NCBI GenBank assembly: GCA_023666335.1 | Contig: JAMPCE010000005.1 | Coordinates: 1 to 64,000, forward strand | DNA length: 64,000 nt | Direction: 5' to 3' | Source: a bacterium | GTDB lineage: Bacteria > Bacillota > Clostridia > Lachnospirales > Lachnospiraceae | Shown here: one piece after another, positions 15,068-24,658 of the stretch | Position numbering within the stretch: position 1 is the stretch's first letter | How the letters are laid out: each line of letters starts with the position of its first letter | Translations under genes and position numbers: made by a program | The notes under the pieces: generated by a model | Told to the model about the DNA's origin: nothing | The model's input: the letters and a program-made list of their open reading frames with translations, nothing else | Database searches by the model: none

Positions 15068-15119
15068 TGACTACCTTTTGTAGTCATTTTAATATAGCAT
15101 CTTTTCCAATCGGTGTCAA
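15068..15119 (-). promoter_or_regulatory. Promoter and operator of the T7SSb-Rhs operon
   Basis: Reading the minus strand: TTGACA (15119-15114), 17 bases, TATATT (15096-15091), a near-consensus sigma-A promoter. Just downstream, at the expected transcription start, is the perfect inverted repeat TGACTAC-N5-GTAGTCA (15068-15086). Its position suggests a repressor site; no candidate repressor gene is adjacent. Confidence 0.75.
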
Positions 15120-15168
15120 TAAAGTCAACTTTTTGTTGAATTTTCTGCTCTTTTTGTCAAAAACGCGC

Positions 15169-15202
15169 AAAAAAGAGCCGCCCTTTCGGACAGCTCTCTT
15201 TC
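15169..15202 (-). terminator. Rho-independent terminator of the sugar transporter operon
   Basis: On the minus strand GAGCTGTCC-GAAA-GGGCGGCTC is followed by TTTTTT. It lies about 20 bp past the stop of the second permease gene. Confidence 0.85.
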
Positions 15203-15223
15203 TTCACACTGTTTTCGATTTTC

Positions 15224-16384
15224 TTATTCTTTTGTCTTTTCCCTGTTGTTCAGGATCTCAAACACGACTGCCGCAAGGAGCACCACGCCCTTAATGACCT
15301 TCTGCCAGTTCGCATCGATGCTCATCAGGCTCATGCCCAGATTGATGACGCCGATCAGGGTCGCGCCGATCACCATGCCGAACACGGTACCGGAACCGCC
15401 GTAAGCGGATACGCCGCCCACTACGCAGGCGGAGATGGCGTCCATCTCATAGTTCGTGCCTGCCGTCGCGTTCGCCGCAGACATTCTCGCCATCGTCATC
15501 CACGCCGCGATCACGGTGAGGACCGCCATATTCAGATACGCGAGGAAATAGATCTTCTTTGTGTCGATACCGGAAAGTCTGGTCGCTTCCACATTGCCGC
15601 CGATCGTGTAGAAATAACGACCGATGGTGGTCTTACCCGTAATGAAGCTGTAGACCAACACGATCACCGCCACCCAGATCAGGTTGTTCGGGATACCGTT
15701 CGCCTGCGCCAGCTTATACGCAAACAGCAGAATCACCGCGCAGACCAGCACACAGCGCACGATCACGCCCGTCATGCTCTCCGCTTCATAGCCTTTTTTC
15801 ACCTTATCGCTTCTGCCTTTTAACTGCAAAATCACAAAGACCACGCAGGCGATCACGCCGATCAGAAGACAGGTGATATTCAGCCCCGCGCCGCCGAAAA
15901 GATCCGGCACGCTGCCGTTGAACATCTTCGTAAAACTGTCAGGCATGGGAGCGATCGTCGAATTGTTCAAAAGCGCCGTGCCCCAGCCTCTGAAAGCCAA
16001 ATACCCCGCCAGCGTTGCGATCCAGGGCGGAATGTTTAAGTATGCGATCAGGAAGCCTTCCACGATACCGTAGATCACGCCCGCACCTACCATCAGGAGC
16101 ATGGACGCCGGAACTGACATACCGTTGCGCACCATCATGATACCGCCGAGCGTACCGACAAAACACACGAACGAACCGACGGAAAGGTCGATGTTACCGC
16201 CTGTCAGCATACACATCAGCATACCTGTCGCCAGCACGAACACATAAGCGTTCTGCGCGATCAGCGCCTGGAAACTGGACGCCGCAAACATCTGTCCCTT
16301 TGTCATCACCGAGAAGAAGATCACGATCAGGACAAGGACTATTTTCATGGTATGTTTTCTGAAAATCTCTACTGCTTTATTCAT
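15224..16384 (-). CDS. Monosaccharide ABC transporter permease (second MmsB-like)
   Basis: 386 residues, about ten membrane segments, of the ribose/xylose-type permease family (BPD_transp_2). Family signatures include AQNAYVFVLATGMLMCMLTG, GNIDLSVGSFVCFVG and DAISACVVGGVSAYGGSGTV. It is a paralog of the permease at 16400-17569, which it follows by 15 bp, so the transporter may use a heterodimeric channel. It is the last gene of the operon, before the terminator at 15169-15202. Substrate is a monosaccharide; which one cannot be read from the sequence. Confidence 0.9.
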   Translation of the reverse strand: MNKAVEIFRKHTMKIVLVLIVIFFSVMTKGQMFAASSFQALIAQNAYVFVLATGMLMCMLTGGNIDLSVGSFVCFVGTLGGIMMVRNGMSVPASMLLMVGAGVIYGIVEGFLIAYLNIPPWIATLAGYLAFRGWGTALLNNSTIAPMPDSFTKMFNGSVPDLFGGAGLNITCLLIGVIACVVFVILQLKGRSDKVKKGYEAESMTGVIVRCVLVCAVILLFAYKLAQANGIPNNLIWVAVIVLVYSFITGKTTIGRYFYTIGGNVEATRLSGIDTKKIYFLAYLNMAVLTVIAAWMTMARMSAANATAGTNYEMDAISACVVGGVSAYGGSGTVFGMVIGATLIGVINLGMSLMSIDANWQKVIKGVVLLAAVVFEILNNREKTKE

Positions 16385-16399
16385 CTTTCATCCCCTCCC

Positions 16400-17569
16400 T
16401 TACTTCTTCTCTCTCTTAGACAATACGTCAAAGGCAACCGCTACCAGAAGCACCAGACCTTTTACCACTCTCTGGTAGTTCGCGTCGATACCCATGATAC
16501 TCATGCCCTGATTGATCACGCCCATCAGGGTCGCACCGATCACCACGCCGGGCACGGTGCCCACGCCGCCGTATGCGGACGCGCCGCCGATGAAGCAGGC
16601 GCCGATGGCATCCATCTCATAGCCCTGCCCGTAAGTGGGCTGCGCAGTCGTCAGTCTGGCGATCGTCAGGATACCGGCAAGACCCGCCAGCAGGCCCATA
16701 TTCACATAGGCAAAGAAATATACTCTTTTGGTATTGATACCGGAAAGGCGGGTCGCTTTCTCATTGCCGCCCACCGCATACAGGTAACGGCCCATCCGGG
16801 TCTTTGTGGTCAGATATCCGTAGATCAGGAGCACTAACAGGATCCAGATCAGCGCCGTCGGGATACCCTTATGGGAAGCCAGCTTGTAGGATACCCACAG
16901 GATCACCGCGCTGATCAGCGCGAGTTTCACGATCGTGCTTCCGAGAGGCGCCGCCTCATACCCTCTGCTCTTATTGTTGATGCGGTTCTTTAACTGCATC
17001 GCGATCAGGATGATCACGGCAATACATCCGGCGAGCATACAGGTCATATTAAAGTCCCCGCTGCCGAAAAGATCCGGCACATAACAGTCCGCGCCGCCGC
17101 CGAACACTTTGATAAAGGTCTCGCTCTTGATGGAGACCGTCATACCCTGTAACACCACATTGGAGAGACCGCGGAACGCATACATGCCTGCCAGCGTCGC
17201 GATAAAGGGCGGCACTTTCACATAGGCGATCCAGAAGCCCTGCCATACGCCGATCAGCGTGCCGATGATCAGCATCGCGATCACCGCTGCCCAGATATTG
17301 ACGCCCTTATCCATCATCATACCGCCGACCGCACCTGCGAAACAGACCACGGAACCGACGGAAAGGTCGATGTTGCCGCCCGTGAGGATACACAGCAGCA
17401 TGCCTGTCGCCAGCACGAACACATAAGCGTTCTGGGAGATCAGGTTATTGATATTCTGGGGAAACAGGATCTTCCCGCCCGTTGTAATGCTGAAGAAAAT
17501 CATCACCAGGACCAGGGCAATGATCATGGTATATTTTCTTAAAAATGCCATAACATTTGTCTTTTCCAT
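16400..17569 (-). CDS. mmsB: Multiple-monosaccharide ABC transporter permease
   Basis: 389 residues, multi-pass membrane protein. AQNAYVFVLATGMLLCILTG, GNIDLSVGSVVCFAGAVGG and DAIGACFIGGASAYGGVGTV are typical of the MmsB/GguB branch of sugar permeases. The start is 4 bp after the mmsA stop, indicating translational coupling. The central loop contains KNRINNKSRGYEAA, a charged stretch also present in the paralog behind it. It works with the ChvE-like binding protein and the MmsA-like ATPase encoded upstream. Confidence 0.92.
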   Translation of the reverse strand: MEKTNVMAFLRKYTMIIALVLVMIFFSITTGGKILFPQNINNLISQNAYVFVLATGMLLCILTGGNIDLSVGSVVCFAGAVGGMMMDKGVNIWAAVIAMLIIGTLIGVWQGFWIAYVKVPPFIATLAGMYAFRGLSNVVLQGMTVSIKSETFIKVFGGGADCYVPDLFGSGDFNMTCMLAGCIAVIILIAMQLKNRINNKSRGYEAAPLGSTIVKLALISAVILWVSYKLASHKGIPTALIWILLVLLIYGYLTTKTRMGRYLYAVGGNEKATRLSGINTKRVYFFAYVNMGLLAGLAGILTIARLTTAQPTYGQGYEMDAIGACFIGGASAYGGVGTVPGVVIGATLMGVINQGMSIMGIDANYQRVVKGLVLLVAVAFDVLSKREKK

Positions 17570-17573
17570 ATCG

Positions 17574-19112
17574 TTATGCCCCCTTCCCCGAATTTACGAT
17601 GATGGACATGATCTTTTCCTGCGTCGCTTCCTGCGCGGAAAGCTCGCCTGCGATCCTGCCCTCGTTCATGACATAGATCCTGTCGCTCATGCCGAGCACT
17701 TCGGGCAGCTCCGAGGAGATCATGACAACGGATTTCCCCGCCGCCACCAGATCGTTGATGATACAGTAGATCTCGTATTTCGCGCCCACGTCGATGCCTC
17801 GCGTCGGCTCGTCTAAGATCAATACGTCGGGATCCGCAAACATCCACTTCGCCAGCAGCACTTTCTGCTGGTTGCCGCCGGAAAGATTGCCCACGTTCTG
17901 CTCCACGGTCGGGCACTTGGTCTTTAATTTTACGCGGTATTCCTCCGCTACCTGATATTCCTTATCCTTGTCGATGATCTTGCGGGGACTGATGCTGTCC
18001 AGATTCGCAAGCGTCGTGTTGATCTTGATCGGATTCGTCAGTACAAGACCGTTGCCTTTCCGATCCTCCGTCACATAAGCCAGCTTATTCTGGATCGCCT
18101 GTTTCACAGTCTTTAAATGCACCTCTTTCCCGTTCAGGAAGAGCTGCCCGCTGATGTTCGTGCCGTAGGACTGTCCGAAGATACTCATGGCAAGTTCGGT
18201 ACGCCCCGCGCCCATCAAGCCGGAGATTCCGATCACCTCGCCCTTTCTCACATTGATGGACACATCGTCGCACACTTTCCTCTCCGGATAAAGCGGATGG
18301 TGCACCGTCCAGTTTTTCACTTCCATATTCACGTCGCCGATTTTCACATCGTGACGCTTCGGGAAACGGTCGGTAAGTTCCCTGCCGACCATGCCCTGGA
18401 TGATCCTGTCCTCCGAAAACTCGGTGGTCTTTTTATCCATTGTCTCTATTGTGGAACCGTCACGGATGACCGTGATCTTATCCGCCACATACGCAACCTC
18501 ATTTAATTTATGAGAGATTATGATCGAAGTCATGCCCTCGCTCTTGAATTTTAACATCAGATCGAGCAGCGCCTGGGAATCCTTTTCATTCAAAGAAGAA
18601 GTCGGTTCGTCCAGGATCAGGAGTTTCGCATGTTTTGCCAGCGCCTTTGCGATCTCCACCAGCTGCTGTTTTCCGGTGCCGATATCCTTGACCAGTACTT
18701 TGGAGGATTCCGAAAGCCCTACCATTTTCAGATATTTGTCCGCCTCGCCGTAGGTCTCGTTCCAGTCGATCGCTGCGCTCTTTCCGCGCTCGTTTCCAAG
18801 GAACATATTTTCTCCGATGGTCATATAGGGGATCAGCGCCAGTTCCTGATGGATGATGACGATGCCTTTCTCCTCGGAGTCCTTGATCTTGCCGAATTGA
18901 CATACTTCACCGTTGTAGATGATGTCGCCCTCGTATGTACCGTAGGGATAAATGCCGCTAAGGACATTCATCAGTGTGGACTTGCCTGCGCCGTTCTCCC
19001 CGACCAGCGCGTGGATCTCGCCTTCCTCCACCTGTAGATTTACATTGTCGAGCGCCTTGACGCCGGGGAATGTTTTGGTAATATTTTTCATTTCCAGTAA
19101 AACCTTAGCCAA
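17574..19112 (-). CDS. mmsA: Multiple-monosaccharide ABC transporter ATP-binding protein
   Basis: 512 residues with two fused ABC ATPase domains. The first has Walker [10 protein letters not shown], the second the degenerate GLMGAGRTE that is usual in this family, with signature LSGGNQQKV and Walker [11 protein letters not shown]. The start is most likely TTG at 19112: it follows GGGAGGG by 7 bases and gives a protein that begins just before [14 protein letters not shown], matching family length. The in-frame ATG at 19193 would start inside the intercistronic hairpin region and has no ribosome site. Energises import of the sugar bound by the chvE product. Confidence 0.9.
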   Translation of the reverse strand: MAKVLLEMKNITKTFPGVKALDNVNLQVEEGEIHALVGENGAGKSTLMNVLSGIYPYGTYEGDIIYNGEVCQFGKIKDSEEKGIVIIHQELALIPYMTIGENMFLGNERGKSAAIDWNETYGEADKYLKMVGLSESSKVLVKDIGTGKQQLVEIAKALAKHAKLLILDEPTSSLNEKDSQALLDLMLKFKSEGMTSIIISHKLNEVAYVADKITVIRDGSTIETMDKKTTEFSEDRIIQGMVGRELTDRFPKRHDVKIGDVNMEVKNWTVHHPLYPERKVCDDVSINVRKGEVIGISGLMGAGRTELAMSIFGQSYGTNISGQLFLNGKEVHLKTVKQAIQNKLAYVTEDRKGNGLVLTNPIKINTTLANLDSISPRKIIDKDKEYQVAEEYRVKLKTKCPTVEQNVGNLSGGNQQKVLLAKWMFADPDVLILDEPTRGIDVGAKYEIYCIINDLVAAGKSVVMISSELPEVLGMSDRIYVMNEGRIAGELSAQEATQEKIMSIIVNSGKGA

Positions 19113-19137
19113 AGTGTATCCCTCCCAACCGATATAA

Positions 19138-19165
19138 ACCGACAGGCGGGAAACCCCGCCTGCCG
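19138..19165 (-). promoter_or_regulatory. Intercistronic hairpin between chvE and mmsA
   Basis: CGGCAGGCGGG and CCCGCCTGTCGG pair on the minus strand around a short loop, in the 81 bp between the two genes. No T-tract follows. Such hairpins often keep the binding-protein transcript in excess over the transporter transcript. Confidence 0.65.
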
Positions 19166-19193
19166 AAAACATATTTTTATTTCCCTCACACAA

Positions 19194-20309
19194 TTACTGT
19201 AAGTCGCCCTCGGTGTAGTAACCGGAATCGATCAGCAGCTCTTTGTAGTTGTTTACATCCGCGAATACAGGATCGCACAGGAAAGAAGGAATCACGCCCG
19301 TGCCGTTGTCATAGGTCGCGGTATCGTTTACCTCTACGGTCTCGCCGCTCAAGACCTGACCAACCATCTTAACCACCTGAGACGCCAGCGTACGGGTATC
19401 CTTGAACACGGACATGGACTGCTTGCCTGCGATCATGTTCTTGACGTTTGCGATATCGCAGTCCTGACCGGTAACGATCGGGTATGCGCCGGTGTAGTTT
19501 GCTTCCAGAGCGTTCTGAACGCCGTAAGAAGTGGAGTCGTTAGAGCAGAGGCAGATATCCAGCTGCGTGCCGTCCGCATAGTTGGAAGAAAGGATGTTCT
19601 CCATTCTTGCCTGTGCTTTCTCGGTAGACCACTCAGCCGTACCAACGGTTGCGAAATCAGTCTGACCGGAGGGAATCACGATCTTGCCCGCATCGATGTA
19701 GGGCTGTAAGGTATCCATCGCGCCGTTGTAGAAGAAAGGCGCATTGTTATCGCCCGGATCGCCTGCCGTGATCTCCATGTTGAAAGGACCTGCCGCATTG
19801 TCCAGATCCAGCGTATCAACAATGTACTGACCCTGCGTAACGCCTACTTTGTAGTTATCGAACGTAGCATAGTAGGAAACCGCATCGGAGTTCATGATCA
19901 GACGGTCATATGCGATGACCGGAATGCCTGCGCTCTTTGCGCCTTCCAGAACCGTGGTGAGGGAGTTACCCTCGATCGCTGCGATGACCAGTACGGAACA
20001 GCCGCCGTTGATCATATTCTCGATCTGGGAAACCTGGGTTGCCACGTCATTCGAAGCATACTGTAAATCTACCTCGTAACCTGCTGCCTCCAGTTCAGAC
20101 TGCATGTTGGAACCGTCCTGATTCCATCTCTGTAAATCTTTGGTGGGCATAGCCACGCCTACTTTCTGTCCGCCTGCCGACGAATCCGACGCGGGAGTCT
20201 CCGATGCGGAATCCGACGCCGCAGGAGTCGCCGCGTTGCCGCCGCAGCCAACCAATGTGGCAGCGATCATAGCAGACGCAAGTACCATGCTCAATACTTT
20301 CTTTTTCAT
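19194..20309 (-). CDS. chvE: Multiple-monosaccharide ABC transporter substrate-binding lipoprotein
   Basis: 371 residues. Lipoprotein signal with lipobox LVGCGG (Cys at about 22), a Ser/Ala/Pro-rich linker, then a periplasmic-binding-protein fold of the ChvE/XylF type: KVGVAMPTKDLQRWNQDG, NMINGGCSVLVIAAIEGNSL, GIPVIAYDRLIMNSDAVSYY and VTGQDCDIANVKNMIAGKQS. Binds a monosaccharide outside the cell and delivers it to MmsA/MmsB. First gene of the transporter operon. It lies directly downstream, in the same direction, of a regulatory operon that includes two further sugar-binding proteins, so induction by that system is likely. Confidence 0.92.
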   Translation of the reverse strand: MKKKVLSMVLASAMIAATLVGCGGNAATPAASDSASETPASDSSAGGQKVGVAMPTKDLQRWNQDGSNMQSELEAAGYEVDLQYASNDVATQVSQIENMINGGCSVLVIAAIEGNSLTTVLEGAKSAGIPVIAYDRLIMNSDAVSYYATFDNYKVGVTQGQYIVDTLDLDNAAGPFNMEITAGDPGDNNAPFFYNGAMDTLQPYIDAGKIVIPSGQTDFATVGTAEWSTEKAQARMENILSSNYADGTQLDICLCSNDSTSYGVQNALEANYTGAYPIVTGQDCDIANVKNMIAGKQSMSVFKDTRTLASQVVKMVGQVLSGETVEVNDTATYDNGTGVIPSFLCDPVFADVNNYKELLIDSGYYTEGDLQ

Positions 20310-20337
20310 GTCTCATTTTCCTCCCTTAATTTTTTTA

Positions 20338-20367
20338 CGGAAATTTCGTTTCCGCACTTTCAATATA
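20338..20367 (-). promoter_or_regulatory. Promoter -10 and 5' UTR hairpin upstream of chvE
   Basis: On the minus strand TATATT (20367-20362) is a good -10 but no clear -35 lies 17 bases upstream, as expected for a promoter that needs an activator. A small stem CGGAAA-N5-TTTCCG (20338-20354) follows in the leader. The AraC-type response regulator encoded at 21552-23180 is the obvious candidate activator. Confidence 0.5.
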
Positions 20368-20486
20368 GCATAATAAATCTAGGAATAATTTTTGAATTTC
20401 TGTACATTTTCACCATATCGTAATTTTATGTAACCGAACTATTAGCACTTTTTTGCTGTTGTATTTTATTCCAGAGCAAAATAATG

Positions 20487-21548
20487 CTACTCCGGCATCT
20501 CGCCGGGAGCGTTCAGATAAACGTCCTCTTTCAAATGAAACCCGCTGCCGATGATGACCTCGTCGATGTTGTCCTTGTTGACGCTGATCGGTTCCAGCGC
20601 GATGTAAGGCACCTGATAGGCGCCGCTTGCGATCTGCGTCACGTCATCGCCCGTAAGTCCTTCTCTCTGTGCCAGCGCCACCGCCGCTTCCGCCGCCCGG
20701 GTCGCCAGTTTCTCCACCGGCTTATAGACCGTCATGAGCTGCGTGCCCTCCACGATCCGCTGACACGCCGCCAGATCCGCGTCCTGCCCCACCACATAGA
20801 TATCACCCGCCCGGCGTTTTTCCGCCAGCGCGCGCACCGCCTGCGTCGCCAGATCGTCGTTGCCGCACATGACCGCCTCCGTCTGCCTGACTTTGACCGA
20901 ATTTTCATAGATATAGACAGCCGCCGTCTCCGCGCGCCAGTTTTCGGCATGGACAATATCTAAGATCGTCACGTCGTGTTCCGCCATCACTTCTTTGAAA
21001 GCGCCCTCCACCAGCGGCACGTTATTGTCCGTGGGCGAACCGCCGATCATGATCACGCTTTCGATCTCTTTCTCCACAAGCGCCCGCGCCATCATATCTC
21101 CCACCATCTCATTGTCGAACGAGATGTACAGATCGATATCCGCATCGTCGATCAGACGGTCGTAGGCAACCACGCGGATCCCCGCTTCCTTTGCCTTTTT
21201 CACGGACTCGCGCAGGGACGCGGGGTCGATGGCGATGATGACAATCACGTCCATGCCCTTTTGGATAAAGTAGTCGATCTGCTTTTTCTGCTCCGCCACG
21301 TCGCCGCCCGCGTTCTGCACGTTGACTTCCGCTCCCAGCTCCTTTGCCACGGAGACAAAGACGTCGCGGTCCCTCTGCCACCGCTCGATGACAAAGGAAT
21401 CAAAACTCATGCCGATCTGGATCTTTTTTTCTTCACCCGCCTCGCCTGTTCTGTCGCTGTCCGCCTGCCCGCAGCCCGCCGCCGCAGGAAGCAGGAACAG
21501 CGCAAGAGCCATACACGCGATCCTTTTCATTACTTTCATGCTCTTCAT
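20487..21548 (-). CDS. XylF-like sugar-binding lipoprotein of the regulatory operon
   Basis: 353 residues. Lipobox AAAGCGQ near residue 26, then a periplasmic-binding fold close to XylF: IQIGMSFDSFVIERWQRDRD, KGMDVIVIIAIDPASLRESV, GIRVVAYDRLIDDADIDLYI and YVVGQDADLAACQRIVEGTQ. The AYDRLI and GQDADLAACQ motifs are also seen in D-xylose-binding proteins. It is the last gene of the regulatory operon, 3 bp after the response regulator, and not beside a permease, so it may serve signalling or feed the downstream MmsAB transporter. Confidence 0.85.
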   Translation of the reverse strand: MKSMKVMKRIACMALALFLLPAAAGCGQADSDRTGEAGEEKKIQIGMSFDSFVIERWQRDRDVFVSVAKELGAEVNVQNAGGDVAEQKKQIDYFIQKGMDVIVIIAIDPASLRESVKKAKEAGIRVVAYDRLIDDADIDLYISFDNEMVGDMMARALVEKEIESVIMIGGSPTDNNVPLVEGAFKEVMAEHDVTILDIVHAENWRAETAAVYIYENSVKVRQTEAVMCGNDDLATQAVRALAEKRRAGDIYVVGQDADLAACQRIVEGTQLMTVYKPVEKLATRAAEAAVALAQREGLTGDDVTQIASGAYQVPYIALEPISVNKDNIDEVIIGSGFHLKEDVYLNAPGEMPE

Positions 21549-21551
21549 TTT

Positions 21552-23180
21552 TCACCCCTGAAAATTTGCACGGAGCATACCGTTTTTGCGCTGGTACTCC
21601 GTCGGCGTCACGCCCGTATTTTTCTTAAAGATCCTGCTGAAATAATTGGGATCCGCATAACCGACCATCGAGCAGATCTCTTTCATGGAATGCTCCGTGG
21701 TCGAAAGAAGTTCTTTCGCCTTGTCCATGCGGATCTTCGTCAGGTATTCCACAAACCCCTCTCCTACATCCTCCTTGAAGATCTTGCTGAAATAGTAGGG
21801 GCTGATGTTGACCTCTTTCGAGACTTCGTCCAGAGAGATGTCACGCCTGTAATTGGCTTGTATATACGCTTTCGCCGTCTCCACCGCGCCGAGGGACTTT
21901 TCGGAAGCTTTGGCGCTCACATTGCTCGCCGCCGCTCCGATTTTATCGACAAACCATTTTTTTGTAGACGTTATATCGCCCTCCTGCATGATCGTCGGCA
22001 GATATTCCGACCGATCCCGAAACCGATAAGTCATGCCGCCGGAAGAGTAGGCAAGATACTCGGCAAACAGCACAAACTCCAGCGCTTTCAAACGGATATT
22101 CATCAGATATTCCCGATTCTGCTCCGCGATCAGGTCAAAATACGTCTCCGCCGTCGTCATGGCGTGATCCGCCTCCCCATTGCGCACCTCCGCAAACAAC
22201 TTTTTCTCCAGATCGATGGGATAGTTCTCCTCATAGGTACAGCCTGTGGGCAGATCGTCCACATGCGCCACGCTGCCGTTTGTCATGATGAGCGAGTTGA
22301 TCGCTTCCTTATAAGAATCCCTCGCCTCTCCCAGCGGGCGGATGGCGCTGATGCCGATGCGGAAACTGATCTGCGTCTTTCTCCGCAGCTCCCTGACCGT
22401 CTCCCGCGAATGTTCGATCAGAGCGATCCGCTCCTCGTAAGACATCCGTTTTTCCTCACGCGGCACCAGCCCGGGGAGCTTATTGGACATGGACATTCCC
22501 AAAACCACGCCGGGATACGCTTCTTTTAAGATCTCCCGCAGCGTGCGGTCATGCTCCTGCATCTTTACGCTGCTGCCCACGGCGTTCGTCATGTGATTGC
22601 CCTCCTGCGTCTCGCCGCAGACCACCGCCAGCATATAGGCGTGATCCGCCGTCAGATTCAGGAGCTGTTTATAATTCTCGATGTCCTCCGTAAAATGCTC
22701 CTGAAAGAGCAGATTGTAGACAAGACCGCTCTCGATGATGGGCATGACGGTCTCAAGCTTCTCCCGGATCAAAAGATCGTTGCTGCGCTTATCCCGCTCT
22801 CTGTCGATCTGCTCCATCGCCTTTTTTAACGCCGCGACGATCCGCGTCTTTTCCATAGGCTTCGTGATATACTCAAGCACCCCCAGACTGATCGCTTCCT
22901 TGGCGTAATCAAACTTATCGTAGGCGCTCATGACGATAAAGATCACGCTCCGGTTTGTGGCGCGAATCTCCCGCATCGCCTCGATGCCGTTGATCCCCGG
23001 CATCTGGATGTCCATGACCGCGATATCGGGACGGTAGCTTTCCGCCAGTTCGATGACACTCCTGCCCGTTTTTGCAAACTCCACGGTGCAGGAATCCCCA
23101 AACTCCTTTTCAATGATGAATTTCAGCGAATCGATCACGATACCCTCATCGTCCGCCAGCATGATCTTGTAATGGCTCAT
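21552..23180 (-). CDS. AraC-type response regulator (YesN family)
   Basis: 542 residues. N-terminal receiver domain (MLADDEGIVIDSLKFIIEKE; phospho-acceptor Asp in DIAVMDIQMPGINGIEAM; conserved Lys in YITKPMEKTRIV), a long middle region, and a C-terminal AraC/XylS DNA-binding domain with two helix-turn-helix units (ISLDEVSKEVNISPYYFSKI, MKEICSMVGYADPNYFSRIF). It is the partner of the kinase at 23177-24658, whose stop overlaps this start by 4 bp (ATGA). Likely activates the chvE-mmsAB operon and perhaps its own. Confidence 0.92.
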   Translation of the reverse strand: MSHYKIMLADDEGIVIDSLKFIIEKEFGDSCTVEFAKTGRSVIELAESYRPDIAVMDIQMPGINGIEAMREIRATNRSVIFIVMSAYDKFDYAKEAISLGVLEYITKPMEKTRIVAALKKAMEQIDRERDKRSNDLLIREKLETVMPIIESGLVYNLLFQEHFTEDIENYKQLLNLTADHAYMLAVVCGETQEGNHMTNAVGSSVKMQEHDRTLREILKEAYPGVVLGMSMSNKLPGLVPREEKRMSYEERIALIEHSRETVRELRRKTQISFRIGISAIRPLGEARDSYKEAINSLIMTNGSVAHVDDLPTGCTYEENYPIDLEKKLFAEVRNGEADHAMTTAETYFDLIAEQNREYLMNIRLKALEFVLFAEYLAYSSGGMTYRFRDRSEYLPTIMQEGDITSTKKWFVDKIGAAASNVSAKASEKSLGAVETAKAYIQANYRRDISLDEVSKEVNISPYYFSKIFKEDVGEGFVEYLTKIRMDKAKELLSTTEHSMKEICSMVGYADPNYFSRIFKKNTGVTPTEYQRKNGMLRANFQG

Positions 23181-24658
23181 GTTTCGTCTTTCCTTTCAAT
23201 ATAGAGGCAGACTTCCGTTCCTGCCCCCTCGCCTGCGCTTGTCACTTTCATCACATCTTCCCTGCCCGTAAACAGCTTTAAGCGGGAGATCACATTGTCC
23301 ATGCCGACGCCGTTTCCGCCCGCCGCACCGTCTTTTGCACGGTAAGCGCCGCCGAGCACTTTCTCGATGGTCTCCGCGCTCATGCCCACGCCGTTGTCTT
23401 TCACACTGATGCAGATCCGCCCTTCCCGCTCATAGAGGGAGAGAGAAATGACACCTCTGTCACCCATCTCGCGGATGCCGTGGTTGACGCAGTTTTCCAC
23501 GATCGGCTGTAGGGTCATGCCCGGCATCTCCACGGAAAGCAGGCTCTCGTCGATGTGTTTTTCATAGTGGATATCCCCGGCAAAGCGCACATTCAGAATG
23601 TAGATATAGGAATCTACCATCTCCAGTTCGTCCGCCACCGTCGTGGTCTCCCCGCTTTTCTTCATATTATAGCGGTAGAACTGCGCCACTTTCTGGAGAT
23701 AATCATACGTCCTGTCCGCGCCTTCCATCATGGAAAGCTGTGCGCCCGCGTTTAAGGTATTAAAGAGAAAATGCGGGTTGATCTGGGCTTGCAGATATTT
23801 CAGCCGCGCGTCCTTCAAATGCCCCTCCATGAGAAGCTCCCGCTCCTTCAAAGCCCGCTCCGCTTCCATGCTCTGCGTAAGCTGCTCGATATACCTGCCG
23901 ATGCTCACCACCATTGAGTTAAAGGCGCCCGTCACCACGCCGACCTCGTCCTGCGACTCCACGGGAAGCAGCTCGATCTCGAAATTTCCCTTTGCCACCT
24001 CGTCCGCCGAACCTGCCAGCTTTTTTAAGGGACTGATGGCAGCGCCCACAAAGCCGATGATAATACAGACATTGCCCGTCATCACCAGCAGGATCGCCGC
24101 CACGGATATGACCTCGAACAGGCGGAACCGTTCCAGAAGTTCGCTGTAACGCTCGGAATTGCTGCGGAACTGTTCCATGTTCAGCGTGGAAAGATATGTC
24201 CTGATCGAATCGTACATCACGGTCGCGTTCTCGTAGTGGAGGCGGTATTTTTCCACATTGCGCCCGCGCTTTGCCTCGATGGTCCTTCCCACCTCTTCCA
24301 GATAGTATTCGCTCATATGGCGGATATTCCGCTCCATGCGGTCGAAAGCTCTGCCTGTCACCGTCTCGTTTAAGTCCGCCGCCAGATTCCTGCACTGTTG
24401 CTCGCTCCGGTAGTAATTTTCCAGAGAATCGCTGGTCTTTGCGTTCAGATAGTCCGTCATGTGATCCTGCACGGCGTCCACCGCATCCGAAAACGCATTC
24501 AGGTGAAGATTGTCCTGATAGACGGTGTCAAGGCGCCTTGACATACTGTTGATGCCGATGAGCAGGATGATGTTCACCACCGCCACCAACAGGTTGGTCA
24601 CAATGTAGATGCTGCTGATCTTAGACTGTAAGGAGGCATCCCGGAATTTATTCTTCAT
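23177..24658 (-). CDS. Sensor histidine kinase (YesM/LytS type)
   Basis: 493 residues from MKNKFRDASLQSKISSIYIV. Two membrane segments (about residues 17-38 and 178-200) flank an extracellular helical domain; then a HAMP domain, the His-kinase motif QAQINPHFLFNTLNAGAQLS with the phospho-acceptor His, and a GHKL ATPase domain (IVENCVNHGIREMG, VKDNGVGMSAE, GNGVGMDNVISRL). The start at 24658 follows GAAGGAGG and overlaps the stop of the sensor gene by 11 bp. The extracellular domain has no sugar fold of its own, so the tethered binding protein encoded just upstream probably supplies sugar recognition. Confidence 0.92.
   Translation of the reverse strand: MKNKFRDASLQSKISSIYIVTNLLVAVVNIILLIGINSMSRRLDTVYQDNLHLNAFSDAVDAVQDHMTDYLNAKTSDSLENYYRSEQQCRNLAADLNETVTGRAFDRMERNIRHMSEYYLEEVGRTIEAKRGRNVEKYRLHYENATVMYDSIRTYLSTLNMEQFRSNSERYSELLERFRLFEVISVAAILLVMTGNVCIIIGFVGAAISPLKKLAGSADEVAKGNFEIELLPVESQDEVGVVTGAFNSMVVSIGRYIEQLTQSMEAERALKERELLMEGHLKDARLKYLQAQINPHFLFNTLNAGAQLSMMEGADRTYDYLQKVAQFYRYNMKKSGETTTVADELEMVDSYIYILNVRFAGDIHYEKHIDESLLSVEMPGMTLQPIVENCVNHGIREMGDRGVISLSLYEREGRICISVKDNGVGMSAETIEKVLGGAYRAKDGAAGGNGVGMDNVISRLKLFTGREDVMKVTSAGEGAGTEVCLYIERKDET

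Noticed and set aside
20976..22529. A 517-codon plus-strand frame across the response regulator and XylF-like gene
   Set aside because: Antisense to two well-supported overlapping-operon genes; His/Arg-rich composition typical of a shadow frame.
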